Part shown: in pieces, positions 35,224-46,033 of the stretch | Numbering within the stretch: the stretch's first letter is position 1 | How the letters are laid out: each line of letters opens with the position of its first letter | Source of the DNA: Collimonas rhizosphaerae | Lineage (GTDB): Bacteria; Pseudomonadota; Gammaproteobacteria; Burkholderiales; Burkholderiaceae_D | DNA length: 64,000 nucleotides | Direction of reading: 5' to 3' | Assembly (NCBI RefSeq): GCF_038896935.1 | Contig: NZ_JBANDC010000009.1 | Coordinates: 124,001-188,000 of the forward strand | Notes under the pieces: model-generated | Seen by the model: only the letters and a program-made list of their open reading frames with translations | Database searches by the model: none | What the model was told of the DNA's origin: nothing | Translations under genes and position numbers: made by a program

Positions 35224-35919
35224 TCACTCTTTCTCGCCCCAGATTGCCGGATACACGATACCCGCGATCACTGCGCCGACCAGCGGCGCCAGCCAGAACA
35301 GCCACAGCTGCTGCAACGCCCAGCCGCCGACAAACAGCGCCTGGCTGGTGCTGCGCGCCGGATTGACCGACGTATTGGTGACCGGGATGCTGATCAGGTG
35401 GATCAGGGTCAGGCACAAGCCGATCGCGATCGGTGCAAAGCCGGCCGGCGCACGCTTGTCTGTCGCGCCCAGGATCACGATCAGGAAGATGAAGGTCATC
35501 ACCACTTCCGAGATCAGGGCCGCATTCATCGAATACAGGCCGGGCGAATGGTCGCCATAGCCGTTGGCGGCGAAATTGCCGATCTCCGCGCCCGCCTTGC
35601 CGGTAGCAATCAGGTACAGCACGCCGGCAGCGATGATGCCGCCGACGACCTGGGCCACCCAGTAAGGCAGGATTTCACTCTTCGGGAAACGGCCGGCGGT
35701 AGCCAGTCCGAGCGTGACTGCCGGATTCAGGTGGCAGCCGGAAATGTGGCCGATGGCGAACGCCATCGTCAGCACGGTCAGGCCGAAAGCCAGGGCGACG
35801 CCATGGAAACCGATTCCGAGGCCCGGAAATCCTGCTGCCAGCACGGCGCTGCCGCAACCGCCCAGGACCAGCCAGAATGTGCCAAGGGCTTCCGCGCCCA
35901 GACGTTTAGAAAGATGCAT
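35224..35919 (-). CDS. aqpZ: aquaporin Z
   Basis: 231 residues, six TM helices and both NPA half-helices: SGCHLNPAVTLG and TSVNPARSTSQALF. The selectivity filter Arg follows the second NPA (NPAR). The start MHLSKRLGAEALGTFWLVLGG is typical AqpZ, with GGGAG 7 bases before the ATG. It carries water, not glycerol, in characterised relatives. It is a single gene, convergent with prmC. Confidence 0.97.
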   Translation of the reverse strand: MHLSKRLGAEALGTFWLVLGGCGSAVLAAGFPGLGIGFHGVALAFGLTVLTMAFAIGHISGCHLNPAVTLGLATAGRFPKSEILPYWVAQVVGGIIAAGVLYLIATGKAGAEIGNFAANGYGDHSPGLYSMNAALISEVVMTFIFLIVILGATDKRAPAGFAPIAIGLCLTLIHLISIPVTNTSVNPARSTSQALFVGGWALQQLWLFWLAPLVGAVIAGIVYPAIWGEKE

Positions 35920-36295
35920 ATTTGACTCCCGAAGAAATACTACCGTGTGATTGATGAACGACGGGCTTTAAGTCTTTGCCCAATCGCATTCGGCCACAAG
36001 CATATTTGCTGGCTCATCGACAAACAAGAAAAAAATTATCATTTAACAATCTTTTTCATTTGCAACCATTTCCAGGCACCTGGCCAGACTTACCCGGCAA
36101 CGGTCTATGAAGCACGCCCGCAGGCAGGCGCCTTGACGGCGTAAATAATACCACCAGGAAACAAAGATATGGTGATATGACAAGCATTTCGGCTGAGCGG
36201 ATTTTCAGGCCGGGTTCTTTTCCGGCTGTCAAGACTGGCGGAATTATCTGGATTGCGTATGATCCAACGCTTGATTTTCACTCTTAAGATTCCTC
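35920..36295. other. aqpZ–tex intergenic region (376 bases)
   Basis: Divergent promoter region without a gene. It has AT-rich stretches (AAAAAAATTATCATTTAAC near 36029) and no hairpin or clear -35/-10 pair. Promoters for both genes must lie here. Confidence 0.4.
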
Positions 36296-38638
36296 ATGCT
36301 GCCTTCGATCGAACAACGTCTCGCCCTTGAACTTGCCGCCAAGCCGGCCCAGGTCGCTGCTGCCGTCGCCCTGCTGGACGAGGGCGCCACCGTGCCCTTT
36401 ATCGCACGCTATCGCAAGGAAGCCACCGGCGGTCTCGACGACATCCAGCTGCGCTTGCTGGAAGAGCGCCTGCGCTACCTGCGCGAACTGGAAGTACGCC
36501 GCGGCGCGATCCTGGCCTCGATTGAAGAACAGGGGAAAATGACGCCCGCGCTGCTGCAGGCGATCTCCCTGGCGGAAGACAAGACCCGGCTTGAAGACCT
36601 GTACCTGCCGTACAAACTGAAACGCCGCACCAAGGCGCAGATCGCCGCGGAAGCCGGCTTGACCGAGCTGGCGGATGCATTGCTGGCGAATCCCGAATTG
36701 AACCCGGAGCAGGAAGCCGACAAATACCTGAAGCCGGCATTCAGCACCGACAATGGCGACAATCCTGGCGTCGCCGATGCCAAGGCCGCGCTCGACGGCG
36801 CGCGCCAGATCCTGATGGAACGTTTTTCGGAAGACGCCGCGCTGCTGCAGGCGCTGCGCGAATACCTGACAGAGCACGGCGTGGTCGAATCCAAGGTAGT
36901 GGAAGGCAAACAGGACGCCGGGGAAAAATTCGCCGACTACTTCGATTATTCGGAAACCATCGGCACCATTCCGTCGCACCGGGCACTGGCGCTGTTCCGC
37001 GGCCGCCGCGAAGAAATCCTGAATGTAGTACTGCGCCTCGATACGGAAGAAGAAAAACCGAAGTGGGACGCCCCGCACAATCCTTGCGAAGGACGCATCG
37101 CCGCCCGTTTCGGCATCAGCAACAAAGGCCGCAGCGCCGACAAATGGCTGAGCGACACGGTACGCTGGAGCTGGCGCGTCAAGGTCTTCATGCACCTGGA
37201 AACCGAGCTGATGACGAAGCTGCGCGAAACGGCGGAAGTCGAAGCGATCAACGTCTTCGCCCGCAACCTGAAAGCGCTGCTGCTGGCGGCGCCGGCCGGG
37301 CCGCGCGCCACCATGGGCCTCGACCCCGGCCTGCGCACCGGCGTCAAGGTGGCCGTGATCGACGCCACCGGCAAGGTGGTCGACACCACTGCGATTTACC
37401 CGCACCAGCCGCGCAACGACTGGGACGGCTCGCTGCACACGCTGGCGCAGCTGGCGGAGAAGCACAAGGTGTCGCTGATTTCGATCGGCAACGGCACCGC
37501 ATCGCGTGAAACCGACAAGCTGGCGCAAGACCTGATCAAGCTGCGGCCGGAGCTCAAGCTGACCAAGATCGTGGTGTCGGAAGCCGGCGCATCGGTGTAT
37601 TCAGCCTCTGAATTCGCCTCACGCGAATTGCCGGACATGGATGTCTCTTTACGCGGCGCGGTCTCGATTGCGCGCCGCCTGCAAGATCCGCTGGCGGAAC
37701 TGGTGAAGATCGATCCGAAGTCGATCGGCGTCGGCCAGTACCAGCATGACGTCGGCCAGACCCAGCTGGCGCGTTCACTGGATGCGGTGGTGGAAGATTG
37801 CGTGAATGCGGTCGGCGTAGACGTCAACACCGCCTCGGCGCCGCTGCTGGCGCGTGTCTCCGGGCTCAACGCCAGCGTCGCCCAAAGCATCGTCACCTAT
37901 CGCGACATGAAGGGCATGTTTACCTCGCGCGCCGGTCTACGCGATGTGCCGCGCCTGGGTGACAAAACCTTCGAACAGGCCGCGGGCTTCCTGCGCATCA
38001 TGAACAGCGACAATCCGCTGGACGGCTCTGCGGTGCATCCGGAATCCTATCCGCTGGTGGAAAAAATCCTGGCCGACATCAAGAAAGACGTCAAGGGCGT
38101 GATCGGCGACGACAAGCTGCTGAAATCGCTCAATCCAGCCAAATACGCCGATGAAAAATTCGGCGTACCGACCATCGCCGACATCCTCAAGGAACTGGAA
38201 AAACCGGGACGCGATCCACGCCCGGAATTCACTACCGCGACGTTCAAGGACGGCGTCGAAGAAATCCGCGACCTGCGTCCCGACATGATCCTGGAAGGCG
38301 TGGTCACCAACGTGGCGGCGTTTGGCGCCTTTGTCGACATCGGCGTGCATCAGGATGGCCTGGTGCATATTTCGGCGCTCTCGAATACTTTCGTCAAGGA
38401 TCCGCACAGCGTGGTCAAGGCCGGCCAGGTGGTCAAGGTGAAAGTGCTGGAAGTCGACGAAAAGCGCAAGCGCATTGCGCTGACCATGCGCCTGTCCGAC
38501 AACGCCCCGGTCGCCGGCGCCAGGCCGGAGCAGCGCGCCGACCGCAACGACGCCAAGCGCCTGTCCCAGCAACGGCAAGCGGCGCCGGCGCCGGCCAGCA
38601 GCGCCATGGCCGCCGCCTTTGCAAAGTTAAAGGGATAA
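36296..38638 (+). CDS. tex: Tex-family transcription accessory protein
   Basis: 780 residues. Tex N-terminal region (EQRLALELAAKPAQVAAAVALLDEGATVPFIARYRKE, in pieces), a YqgF-like nuclease-fold domain (MGLDPGLRTGVKVAVID), helix-hairpin-helix motifs (VGVDVNTASAPLLARVSGL) and a C-terminal S1 domain at about 650–720 (GVVTNVAAFGAFVDIGVHQDGLVHIS). Tex binds nucleic acids and affects transcription in other bacteria; the precise role is unclear. Length and order are normal. The last 40 residues are Ala/Arg-rich. Confidence 0.95.
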   Translation: MLPSIEQRLALELAAKPAQVAAAVALLDEGATVPFIARYRKEATGGLDDIQLRLLEERLRYLRELEVRRGAILASIEEQGKMTPALLQAISLAEDKTRLEDLYLPYKLKRRTKAQIAAEAGLTELADALLANPELNPEQEADKYLKPAFSTDNGDNPGVADAKAALDGARQILMERFSEDAALLQALREYLTEHGVVESKVVEGKQDAGEKFADYFDYSETIGTIPSHRALALFRGRREEILNVVLRLDTEEEKPKWDAPHNPCEGRIAARFGISNKGRSADKWLSDTVRWSWRVKVFMHLETELMTKLRETAEVEAINVFARNLKALLLAAPAGPRATMGLDPGLRTGVKVAVIDATGKVVDTTAIYPHQPRNDWDGSLHTLAQLAEKHKVSLISIGNGTASRETDKLAQDLIKLRPELKLTKIVVSEAGASVYSASEFASRELPDMDVSLRGAVSIARRLQDPLAELVKIDPKSIGVGQYQHDVGQTQLARSLDAVVEDCVNAVGVDVNTASAPLLARVSGLNASVAQSIVTYRDMKGMFTSRAGLRDVPRLGDKTFEQAAGFLRIMNSDNPLDGSAVHPESYPLVEKILADIKKDVKGVIGDDKLLKSLNPAKYADEKFGVPTIADILKELEKPGRDPRPEFTTATFKDGVEEIRDLRPDMILEGVVTNVAAFGAFVDIGVHQDGLVHISALSNTFVKDPHSVVKAGQVVKVKVLEVDEKRKRIALTMRLSDNAPVAGARPEQRADRNDAKRLSQQRQAAPAPASSAMAAAFAKLKG

Positions 38639-38655
38639 CAATGTCCGCCGAAACT

Positions 38656-38748
38656 GGACAGTGCCGTATCGCGCTTATCGGGCGGGCACTGTCGGGCGGC
38701 GCCAATACCAGTTCGGGCCCGAGTCAATTTAGGGGCAACAGGCCCGAA
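38656..38748. repeat. two inverted repeats between tex and ispB
   Basis: Arms GACAGTGCC (38657–38665) with GGCACTGTC (38685–38693), then TTCGGGCC (38712–38719) with GGCCCGAA (38741–38748). Neither is followed by a T tract. They lie just before TATAAT at 38764–38769, the likely ispB -10 box. They could end the tex transcript or regulate ispB. Confidence 0.45.
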
Positions 38749-38801
38749 TCGTGGCTGTCATCGTATAATCACGGCACAATCGATTTCCAACAGGTTTTAT
38801 T

Positions 38802-39791
38802 TTGTCAGCCGCTCCCAACACCTCATCCTCACAATTCATGATGTCCCCGATCGCGGCCGATATGGAAGCGGTCAATGCGGTGATTCGCCGGCAACTGCAT
38901 TCCGAAGTGCCGCTGGTGAACCAGATTGCCGAATACATCATCAGCGCCGGCGGCAAGCGCCTGCGTCCGGTGCTGGTATTGCTGATGGCCCAGGCTTACG
39001 GCTATAGCGGCGAAAAACACCACGAGCTGGCGGCGGTGATCGAATTCATCCACACCGCGACCCTGCTGCACGACGACGTGGTCGACGAATCCTCCTTGCG
39101 GCGCGGGCGCCAGACCGCCAATGCCCTGTTCGGCAACGCCGCCTCGGTGCTGGTGGGCGACTTCCTGTATTCGCGCGCCTTCCAGATGATGGTGGCGGTC
39201 GACAATGCACGCGTGATGCAGATCGTCGCCGACGCCACCAACGTTATCGCTGAAGGCGAAGTGCTGCAATTGCTGAACATGCACAACCCGGACGTGTCCG
39301 AAGAAAACTACCTGCAGGTGATCCGCTCCAAGACCGCCAAGCTGTTTGAAGCGGCGGCCCAGCTGGGCGTCCTGATTGCGGGCGCCGGCGACGATGTGAT
39401 CGACGCCGCGGGCGAATACGGCCGCTCGCTCGGCACCGCCTTCCAGCTGATCGACGATGTGCTGGATTATTCCGGCAACGCCAGCGATATCGGCAAGAAT
39501 GTCGGCGACGACCTGCGTGAAGGCAAGCCGACCCTGCCCCTGATTTACCTGATGGAGCACGGCAGCGCCGAGCAGCGCGCGCTGGTGCGCAGCTGCATCG
39601 AAAACGGCGACGAACAGCATTTCGATGAAATCCTCGCCGCCATCACCAGCTCGGGCGCCCTGAACTACACCAGGCACGAAGCAGAAAAAGCGGCGCAGCG
39701 GGCAGCAGCGGCGATCTCCGGGTTGCCAAATAGTCAGTTCAAGGATTCTTTGCTACAATTATCTGCGTTCGCGGTGGATAGGAACCACTGA
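38802..39791 (+). CDS. ispB: octaprenyl diphosphate synthase
   Basis: 329 residues from TTG 38802, which has AGG 8–9 bases upstream. ATG at 38838 is an alternative that has no ribosome site and loses 12 weakly conserved residues. The two Asp-rich motifs are LLHDDVVDESS and LIDDVLDYSGN. It lengthens the isoprenoid chain used for ubiquinone. The length of the chain (C40 in relatives) is not proven from sequence. Probable -10 box at 38764. A hairpin and tRNA-Pro follow. Confidence 0.93.
   Translation: MSAAPNTSSSQFMMSPIAADMEAVNAVIRRQLHSEVPLVNQIAEYIISAGGKRLRPVLVLLMAQAYGYSGEKHHELAAVIEFIHTATLLHDDVVDESSLRRGRQTANALFGNAASVLVGDFLYSRAFQMMVAVDNARVMQIVADATNVIAEGEVLQLLNMHNPDVSEENYLQVIRSKTAKLFEAAAQLGVLIAGAGDDVIDAAGEYGRSLGTAFQLIDDVLDYSGNASDIGKNVGDDLREGKPTLPLIYLMEHGSAEQRALVRSCIENGDEQHFDEILAAITSSGALNYTRHEAEKAAQRAAAAISGLPNSQFKDSLLQLSAFAVDRNH
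39731..39759 (+). promoter_or_regulatory. possible promoter for tRNA-Pro inside ispB
   Basis: TAGTCA (39731–39736), 17 bases, TACAAT (39754–39759). It lies in the 3' end of ispB and would give a leader of about 106 bases that includes the hairpin at 39846–39865. Confidence 0.4.
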
Positions 39792-39845
39792 GAATTCAAC
39801 ACGGGGACTGTTGCTTCGCCATAGTGCGAACCTCAGCCCCAAAAC

Positions 39846-39865
39846 CTGTCCAAATCATTGGACAG
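39846..39865 (+). repeat. hairpin just upstream of tRNA-Pro
   Basis: CTGTCCAA (39846–39853), ATCA loop, TTGGACAG (39858–39865). There is no T tract, so it is more likely a processing or pause structure than a terminator. Confidence 0.5.
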
Positions 39866-39871
39866 CTAGAT

Positions 39872-39948
39872 CGGGGTGTAGCTTAGCCTGGTAGAGCGCT
39901 ACGTTCGGGACGTAGAGGCCGGAGGTTCGAATCCTCTCACCCCGACCA
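39872..39948 (+). tRNA. tRNA-Pro (CGG)
   Basis: 77 bases with encoded CCA. Acceptor stem CGGGGTG pairs with CACCCCG, the D arm has AGCTTAGCCTGGTAGAGC, the anticodon stem CTACG/CGTAG encloses TTCGGGA with anticodon CGG, and the T arm has GGAGGTTCGAATCCTC. It decodes CCG, a frequent codon in this GC-rich genome. Confidence 0.97.
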
Positions 39949-39991
39949 TACAACACATTGGTTTATTAACTTTTCACTTTACGGTGACCCT

Positions 39992-41281
39992 TTGGATGCC
40001 GTGCCCATATGGGTGCAGATACTTGCACTAGTCGTACTCATTTTCCTGTCGGCTTTTTTTGCAATGGCGGAGACCGCCCTGGTCGCTGCCAACAAGCATC
40101 GCCTGCGCCACCTGGCCAAGCGCGGCAGCAAGTCCGCCGCCACGACGCTTTGGCTGCTGGAACGGACCGATAAGCTGCTGTCGCTGATCCTGATCGTCAA
40201 CACCTTGGTCAACGCCTTGGCTACTGCCTTGGTGACGGCGATTGCCATCACGACATTCGGCAATCACCAGAAAGTGATCACCATCGCGACCGCCGCGGTC
40301 GCCTTCCTCCTGATCGTATTCGCCGAAATCACGCCGAAAGTGATAGGCGCAACCTATCCCGAGCGCATTGCCCTGCCGACCAGTTTCGTGCTCAAGCCAC
40401 TGATGACATTGGCCAAGCCGCTGATCTGGTTCGTCAACCTGTTCGTCTCTTCGATCCTCAAGGTGCTGCATATCAAAACCGGCAAGCACGCGCTGGAACA
40501 ACGGGTATCACCGGAAGAACTGCGCTCCATCGTGCTCGAAGGCGGCAATTTCATGCCGCAAAAACACAAAAGCATCTTGCTGAACCTGTTCGACCTGGAA
40601 AAAATTTCGGTGGAAGACGTCATGACGCCGCGGGCGCAAGTCGAGGCGCTAAATTTGTCGGCCTCGGTGGACGACATAAAACACCAGCTGACCACTTGCT
40701 ATCACAACAAGCTGCCGGTGTACGAAGGTGAAATCAACCAGATCGTCGGCATTTTGCATGTGCGCAAGGCGATGGCCTTGCTGAACCAGGAGGCGGAACT
40801 GACGGTGGAGCATTTCCGCCAGCTGCTCACTACGCCTTATTTTGTGCCGGAAGACACCGACGTTTTCACACAGCTCCAATATTTCCAGGAAAACCATGAA
40901 CGGCTCGGCATCATCGTCGACGAATACGGCGAAGTGCAGGGCCTGGTTACCCTGGAAGACATCATAGAAGAAATGATTGGTGAGTTCACTACGTCCAAGC
41001 CGGGCGCGGCCCGCGCCGACAGCTTTTCCTGGAACCCGCAAGGCCAGTGCCTGCTGGAGGGTGCGACAACCCTGCGCGACATCAACAAGCGCCTCGGCTT
41101 GAATTTCCCGCTCGACGGTCCGAAGACCTTGAACGGCCTGCTGCTGGAATGGCTGCAGGACATCCCTGACAACAATGTCAGCCTGAAAATTGCCGGATGC
41201 ATCATAGAAATCGTGCAGGTGCAAAACCAGGCGATCAAGGTTGCCAAATTGATGCGGCCGAATAAACTACAAGAACACTGA
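39992..41281 (+). CDS. CorC/HlyC-type CNNM transporter-family protein
   Basis: 429 residues from TTG 39992, with GGTGA upstream. N-terminal CNNM (DUF21) membrane domain with about four TM segments (LIFLSAFFAMAETALVAANK), then two CBS domains at about 210–330 (SVEDVMTPRAQVEALN, RLGIIVDEYGEVQGLVTLED) and a C-terminal CorC/HlyC transporter-associated domain (SFSWNPQGQCLLEGATTLRD). The family is linked to magnesium or other divalent cation efflux. Substrate not proven here. Confidence 0.92.
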   Translation: MDAVPIWVQILALVVLIFLSAFFAMAETALVAANKHRLRHLAKRGSKSAATTLWLLERTDKLLSLILIVNTLVNALATALVTAIAITTFGNHQKVITIATAAVAFLLIVFAEITPKVIGATYPERIALPTSFVLKPLMTLAKPLIWFVNLFVSSILKVLHIKTGKHALEQRVSPEELRSIVLEGGNFMPQKHKSILLNLFDLEKISVEDVMTPRAQVEALNLSASVDDIKHQLTTCYHNKLPVYEGEINQIVGILHVRKAMALLNQEAELTVEHFRQLLTTPYFVPEDTDVFTQLQYFQENHERLGIIVDEYGEVQGLVTLEDIIEEMIGEFTTSKPGAARADSFSWNPQGQCLLEGATTLRDINKRLGLNFPLDGPKTLNGLLLEWLQDIPDNNVSLKIAGCIIEIVQVQNQAIKVAKLMRPNKLQEH

Positions 41282-41404
41282 AAGAACTGCCCGAAGGCAA
41301 CTTTTACGACACATTTCTTCACAAATCCTTTACAAGTGAGTTTCCCGTAGGGCATCATTGGTCGGTTCGAATGGTTCGGCACATCTTTTGGTATTGACCC
41401 CCCT

Positions 41405-43129
<1,725 letters not shown>

Positions 43130-43144
43130 TTAGGGGAATAGTTC

Positions 43145-44377
43145 ATGGCAACTGCAGCACGCAGCGCCGCAAGCGCACGTCAGGTCAAGGAGTGGGTGTA
43201 TCTCTGGGAGGGCAGGGATAAAAAGGGCAAGATGGTGCGCGGCGAACTGCGCGCCGGCAGCGAGACGGTGGTCAACGTCACCATGCGGCGCCAGGGAATC
43301 CTGGTCACCAAGGTCAAAAAGAAGACCTTCCGCAGCGGGAAGAAGATTTCCGACAAAGACATTGCTCTGTTTACCCGTCAGCTGGCCACCATGATGAAGG
43401 CCGGCGTGCCCTTGCTGCAGTCGTTCGACATCGTGGCCAAGGGCCATGCCAATCCGTCGGTATCGAAACTGGTCAACGACATCCGCGGCGATGTGGAAAC
43501 CGGCACCAGCCTGAGCCAGGCATTCCGCAAATTCCCGCTGTATTTCGACCCGTTGTTCTGCAACCTGGTCGGCGCTGGCGAACAGGCGGGCATTCTTGAA
43601 GACCTGCTGGAGCGGCTGGCGATCTATAAGGAAAAGACCCTAGCCATCAAGAGCAAGATCAAATCCGCCATGTTCTATCCGGTGTCGATTTTGGCAGTGG
43701 CGTTTATCGTCACCATGGTAATCATGATTTGGGTGGTTCCGGCGTTCAAACAGGTTTTTGCAAGTTTCGGCGCTGACTTGCCGGGCCCGACGCTGGTGGT
43801 AATGGCGATATCGGATTTTGTGGTTTCTAACTGGTACATCATCTTCGGCGTCCTGTTTGGCGGTTTATATCTGTTCTTTCAATCTTGGAGGCGCTCGCTC
43901 AAGGTGCAGCGCTTCATGGATCAATTGTTATTGAAAACACCGATTTTTGGCCAGGTCATACGCAAAGCCACGATCGCGCGCTGGACTCGTACTTTAGCCA
44001 CAATGTTTGCCGCCGGCGTGCCGTTGGTCGAGTCGCTTGACTCAGTAGGCGGCGCATCCGGCAATGCAGTCTACCTTGACGCAACGAAGAAGATCCAGGG
44101 CGAAGTCAGCACCGGCACCAGCTTGACCGCGGCAATGGAAAACGCCAATGTATTCCCGAACATGGTCACACAGATGGTCTCGATCGGTGAAGAATCGGGT
44201 TCGCTGGACAACATGCTGGGGAAAGTCGCCGATTTCTATGAAGCTGAAGTGGACGATGCGGTGGCTTCCTTGTCCAGCCTGATGGAACCACTGATCATGG
44301 TGATCCTGGGCGTGCTGATCGGCGGCCTGGTAATCGCCATGTACCTGCCAATTTTCAAACTGGGTTCGGTGGTCTGA
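43145..44377 (+). CDS. pilC: type IV pilus inner-membrane platform protein PilC
   Basis: 410 residues with the GspF/PilC duplicated cytoplasmic domain: first repeat ALFTRQLATMMKAGVPLLQSF, second repeat ARWTRTLATMFAAGVPLVESL. Three TM segments lie in between and at the end (SILAVAFIVTMVIMIWVVPAF; PLIMVILGVLIGGLVIAMYL). The motif GEQAGILEDLLERLAIYKEK is repeated as GEESGSLDNMLGKVADFYEA. It couples PilB to pilin assembly. Its TGA overlaps the pilD ATG. Confidence 0.97.
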   Translation: MATAARSAASARQVKEWVYLWEGRDKKGKMVRGELRAGSETVVNVTMRRQGILVTKVKKKTFRSGKKISDKDIALFTRQLATMMKAGVPLLQSFDIVAKGHANPSVSKLVNDIRGDVETGTSLSQAFRKFPLYFDPLFCNLVGAGEQAGILEDLLERLAIYKEKTLAIKSKIKSAMFYPVSILAVAFIVTMVIMIWVVPAFKQVFASFGADLPGPTLVVMAISDFVVSNWYIIFGVLFGGLYLFFQSWRRSLKVQRFMDQLLLKTPIFGQVIRKATIARWTRTLATMFAAGVPLVESLDSVGGASGNAVYLDATKKIQGEVSTGTSLTAAMENANVFPNMVTQMVSIGEESGSLDNMLGKVADFYEAEVDDAVASLSSLMEPLIMVILGVLIGGLVIAMYLPIFKLGSVV

Positions 44378-45243
44378 TGCAAGACGGGATTTTTTTCCTG
44401 GCGGCGGGGAGCCTGCTCCCTACCGTCCTGGCAGCCGTTTTTGGTTTGTTGATAGGCAGTTTCCTGAATGTAGTGATCCACAGGCTGCCGATCATGATGC
44501 AGCGTGAATCGGACAATTATGTCGCCCATGAAAGCGGCAAGCCGCTGCCGCATACCGAGCGCTACAACCTGGTGGTGCCGCGCTCGGCCTGCACGCAATG
44601 CAAACACCAGATCGGCGCGCTGGAGAATGTGCCGATACTGAGTTACCTGGCCTTGCGCGGCAAATGCGCAGCCTGCAAAACCCCCATCTCGATACGCTAT
44701 CCCATGGTCGAAGCATTGACCGGAGCGCTGTCGGCCCTGCTCATCTGGCACTTCGGCAGCGGCTGGGTCGGCCTGTCGACCCTGGTCTTTGTCTATCTGC
44801 TGATAGCGATGACGTTTATCGACGCCGATACCCAGCTGCTGCCGGACGACCTGACCTTGCCCCTGCTCTGGATCGGCCTGCTGCTGAACCTGTCCGGCCT
44901 GTTCGTGCCCTTGCACGACGCCGTCGTCGGCGCCGCAGCCGGTTACCTGAGCCTGTGGGCGATCTACTGGGCGTTCAAGCTGCTGACCGGCAAGGAAGGC
45001 ATGGGCTACGGCGATTTCAAGCTGCTGGCGGCGCTCGGCGCCTGGCTGGGCTGGAAGATGCTGCCTATCATTATCTTGTTTTCATCGCTGGTGGGCGCCG
45101 TGGTCGGGATCATATTGATCGTTTTTGCCCGCCGCGGACGCGACAAACCTATCCCCTTCGGCCCCTACCTGGCCGCGGCCGGCCTGCTGGCCCTGCTCTA
45201 TGGACAGACAATTCTGGAAACTTATTTCGGTTTTGCTACCTAA
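44377..45243 (+). CDS. pilD: prepilin peptidase PilD
   Basis: 288 residues, about seven TM helices. It has the two-CxxC cytoplasmic zinc loop (CTQCKHQIGALENVPILSYL and GKCAACKTPISIRYP) and the two catalytic Asp motifs (FIDADTQLLPDDLTLP and GMGYGDFKLLAALG). It cleaves and N-methylates type IV prepilins. The start codon overlaps the pilC stop, so translation is coupled. coaE follows by 6 bases. Confidence 0.97.
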   Translation: MQDGIFFLAAGSLLPTVLAAVFGLLIGSFLNVVIHRLPIMMQRESDNYVAHESGKPLPHTERYNLVVPRSACTQCKHQIGALENVPILSYLALRGKCAACKTPISIRYPMVEALTGALSALLIWHFGSGWVGLSTLVFVYLLIAMTFIDADTQLLPDDLTLPLLWIGLLLNLSGLFVPLHDAVVGAAAGYLSLWAIYWAFKLLTGKEGMGYGDFKLLAALGAWLGWKMLPIIILFSSLVGAVVGIILIVFARRGRDKPIPFGPYLAAAGLLALLYGQTILETYFGFAT

Positions 45244-45249
45244 CGTCGT

Positions 45250-45903
45250 ATGAACCAGCACGATGCGGCTAACCACGACCAGCCGTCGCAAGCCAAACCC
45301 AGATTCAGCGTCGGCCTGACCGGCGGGATCGGCAGCGGCAAAAGCACCGTCGCCGACATGTTTGCCGCGCGCGGCGCCGCGGTCATCGACACCGATGTCA
45401 TCGCCCACCGGCTGACTGCGGCGGACGGCGCTGCCATTGCACCGATTACCGCCGAATTCGGCAGCGCCTTCATCGATGCCGGCGGCGCCATGGACAGAGC
45501 CAAGATGCGCGCCCATGTTTTCTCGGACCCGTTGGCGAAACGGCGCCTGGAAGCGATCCTGCATCCTTTGATCCGGGCCGAAACCGCCCGCGCGGCGGAA
45601 AACGCCGAAGGGTCGTACCTGATTTTCGTAGTGCCGCTGCTGGTTGAATCAGGCAACTGGAGAGAACGGGTGCAGCGCATACTGGTCGTGGATTGCGACG
45701 AACAGGTCCAGCTGGAACGCGTGATGCGGCGCAACGCGATGACCCTGTCGCAAGTGCAGGCCATCATGGCGACCCAGGCCTCCAGGCAGCAACGCCTGCA
45801 GGCCGCCGACGATGTGATCGTCAATGACAGCGGGCCTGCGGCGCTATTGCCGCAAGTGACGTGCCTACACGCGTCATATCAGGCATTGAGCCGATCGCTA
45901 TAA
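45250..45903 (+). CDS. coaE: dephospho-CoA kinase
   Basis: 217 residues with the P-loop GLTGGIGSGKSTVADMF, the conserved VIDTDVIAH and FVVPLLVESG. It makes the final step of coenzyme A synthesis. It lies at the end of pilB–pilC–pilD, a conserved order in beta- and gammaproteobacteria, and 130 bases before zapD. N terminus has 20 extra residues. Confidence 0.96.
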   Translation: MNQHDAANHDQPSQAKPRFSVGLTGGIGSGKSTVADMFAARGAAVIDTDVIAHRLTAADGAAIAPITAEFGSAFIDAGGAMDRAKMRAHVFSDPLAKRRLEAILHPLIRAETARAAENAEGSYLIFVVPLLVESGNWRERVQRILVVDCDEQVQLERVMRRNAMTLSQVQAIMATQASRQQRLQAADDVIVNDSGPAALLPQVTCLHASYQALSRSL

Positions 45904-46033
45904 TGGTATAAAGCTTTATATATATCAGCAGGAAACCTCTGCCCAACGTCGAAAACAGGGGGGCATTTGTAATTTCTGTTCGCATCGTTCAGAATCATGT
46001 CTTATCCGGCTCAAATTTTTAAGGGATGTCACT

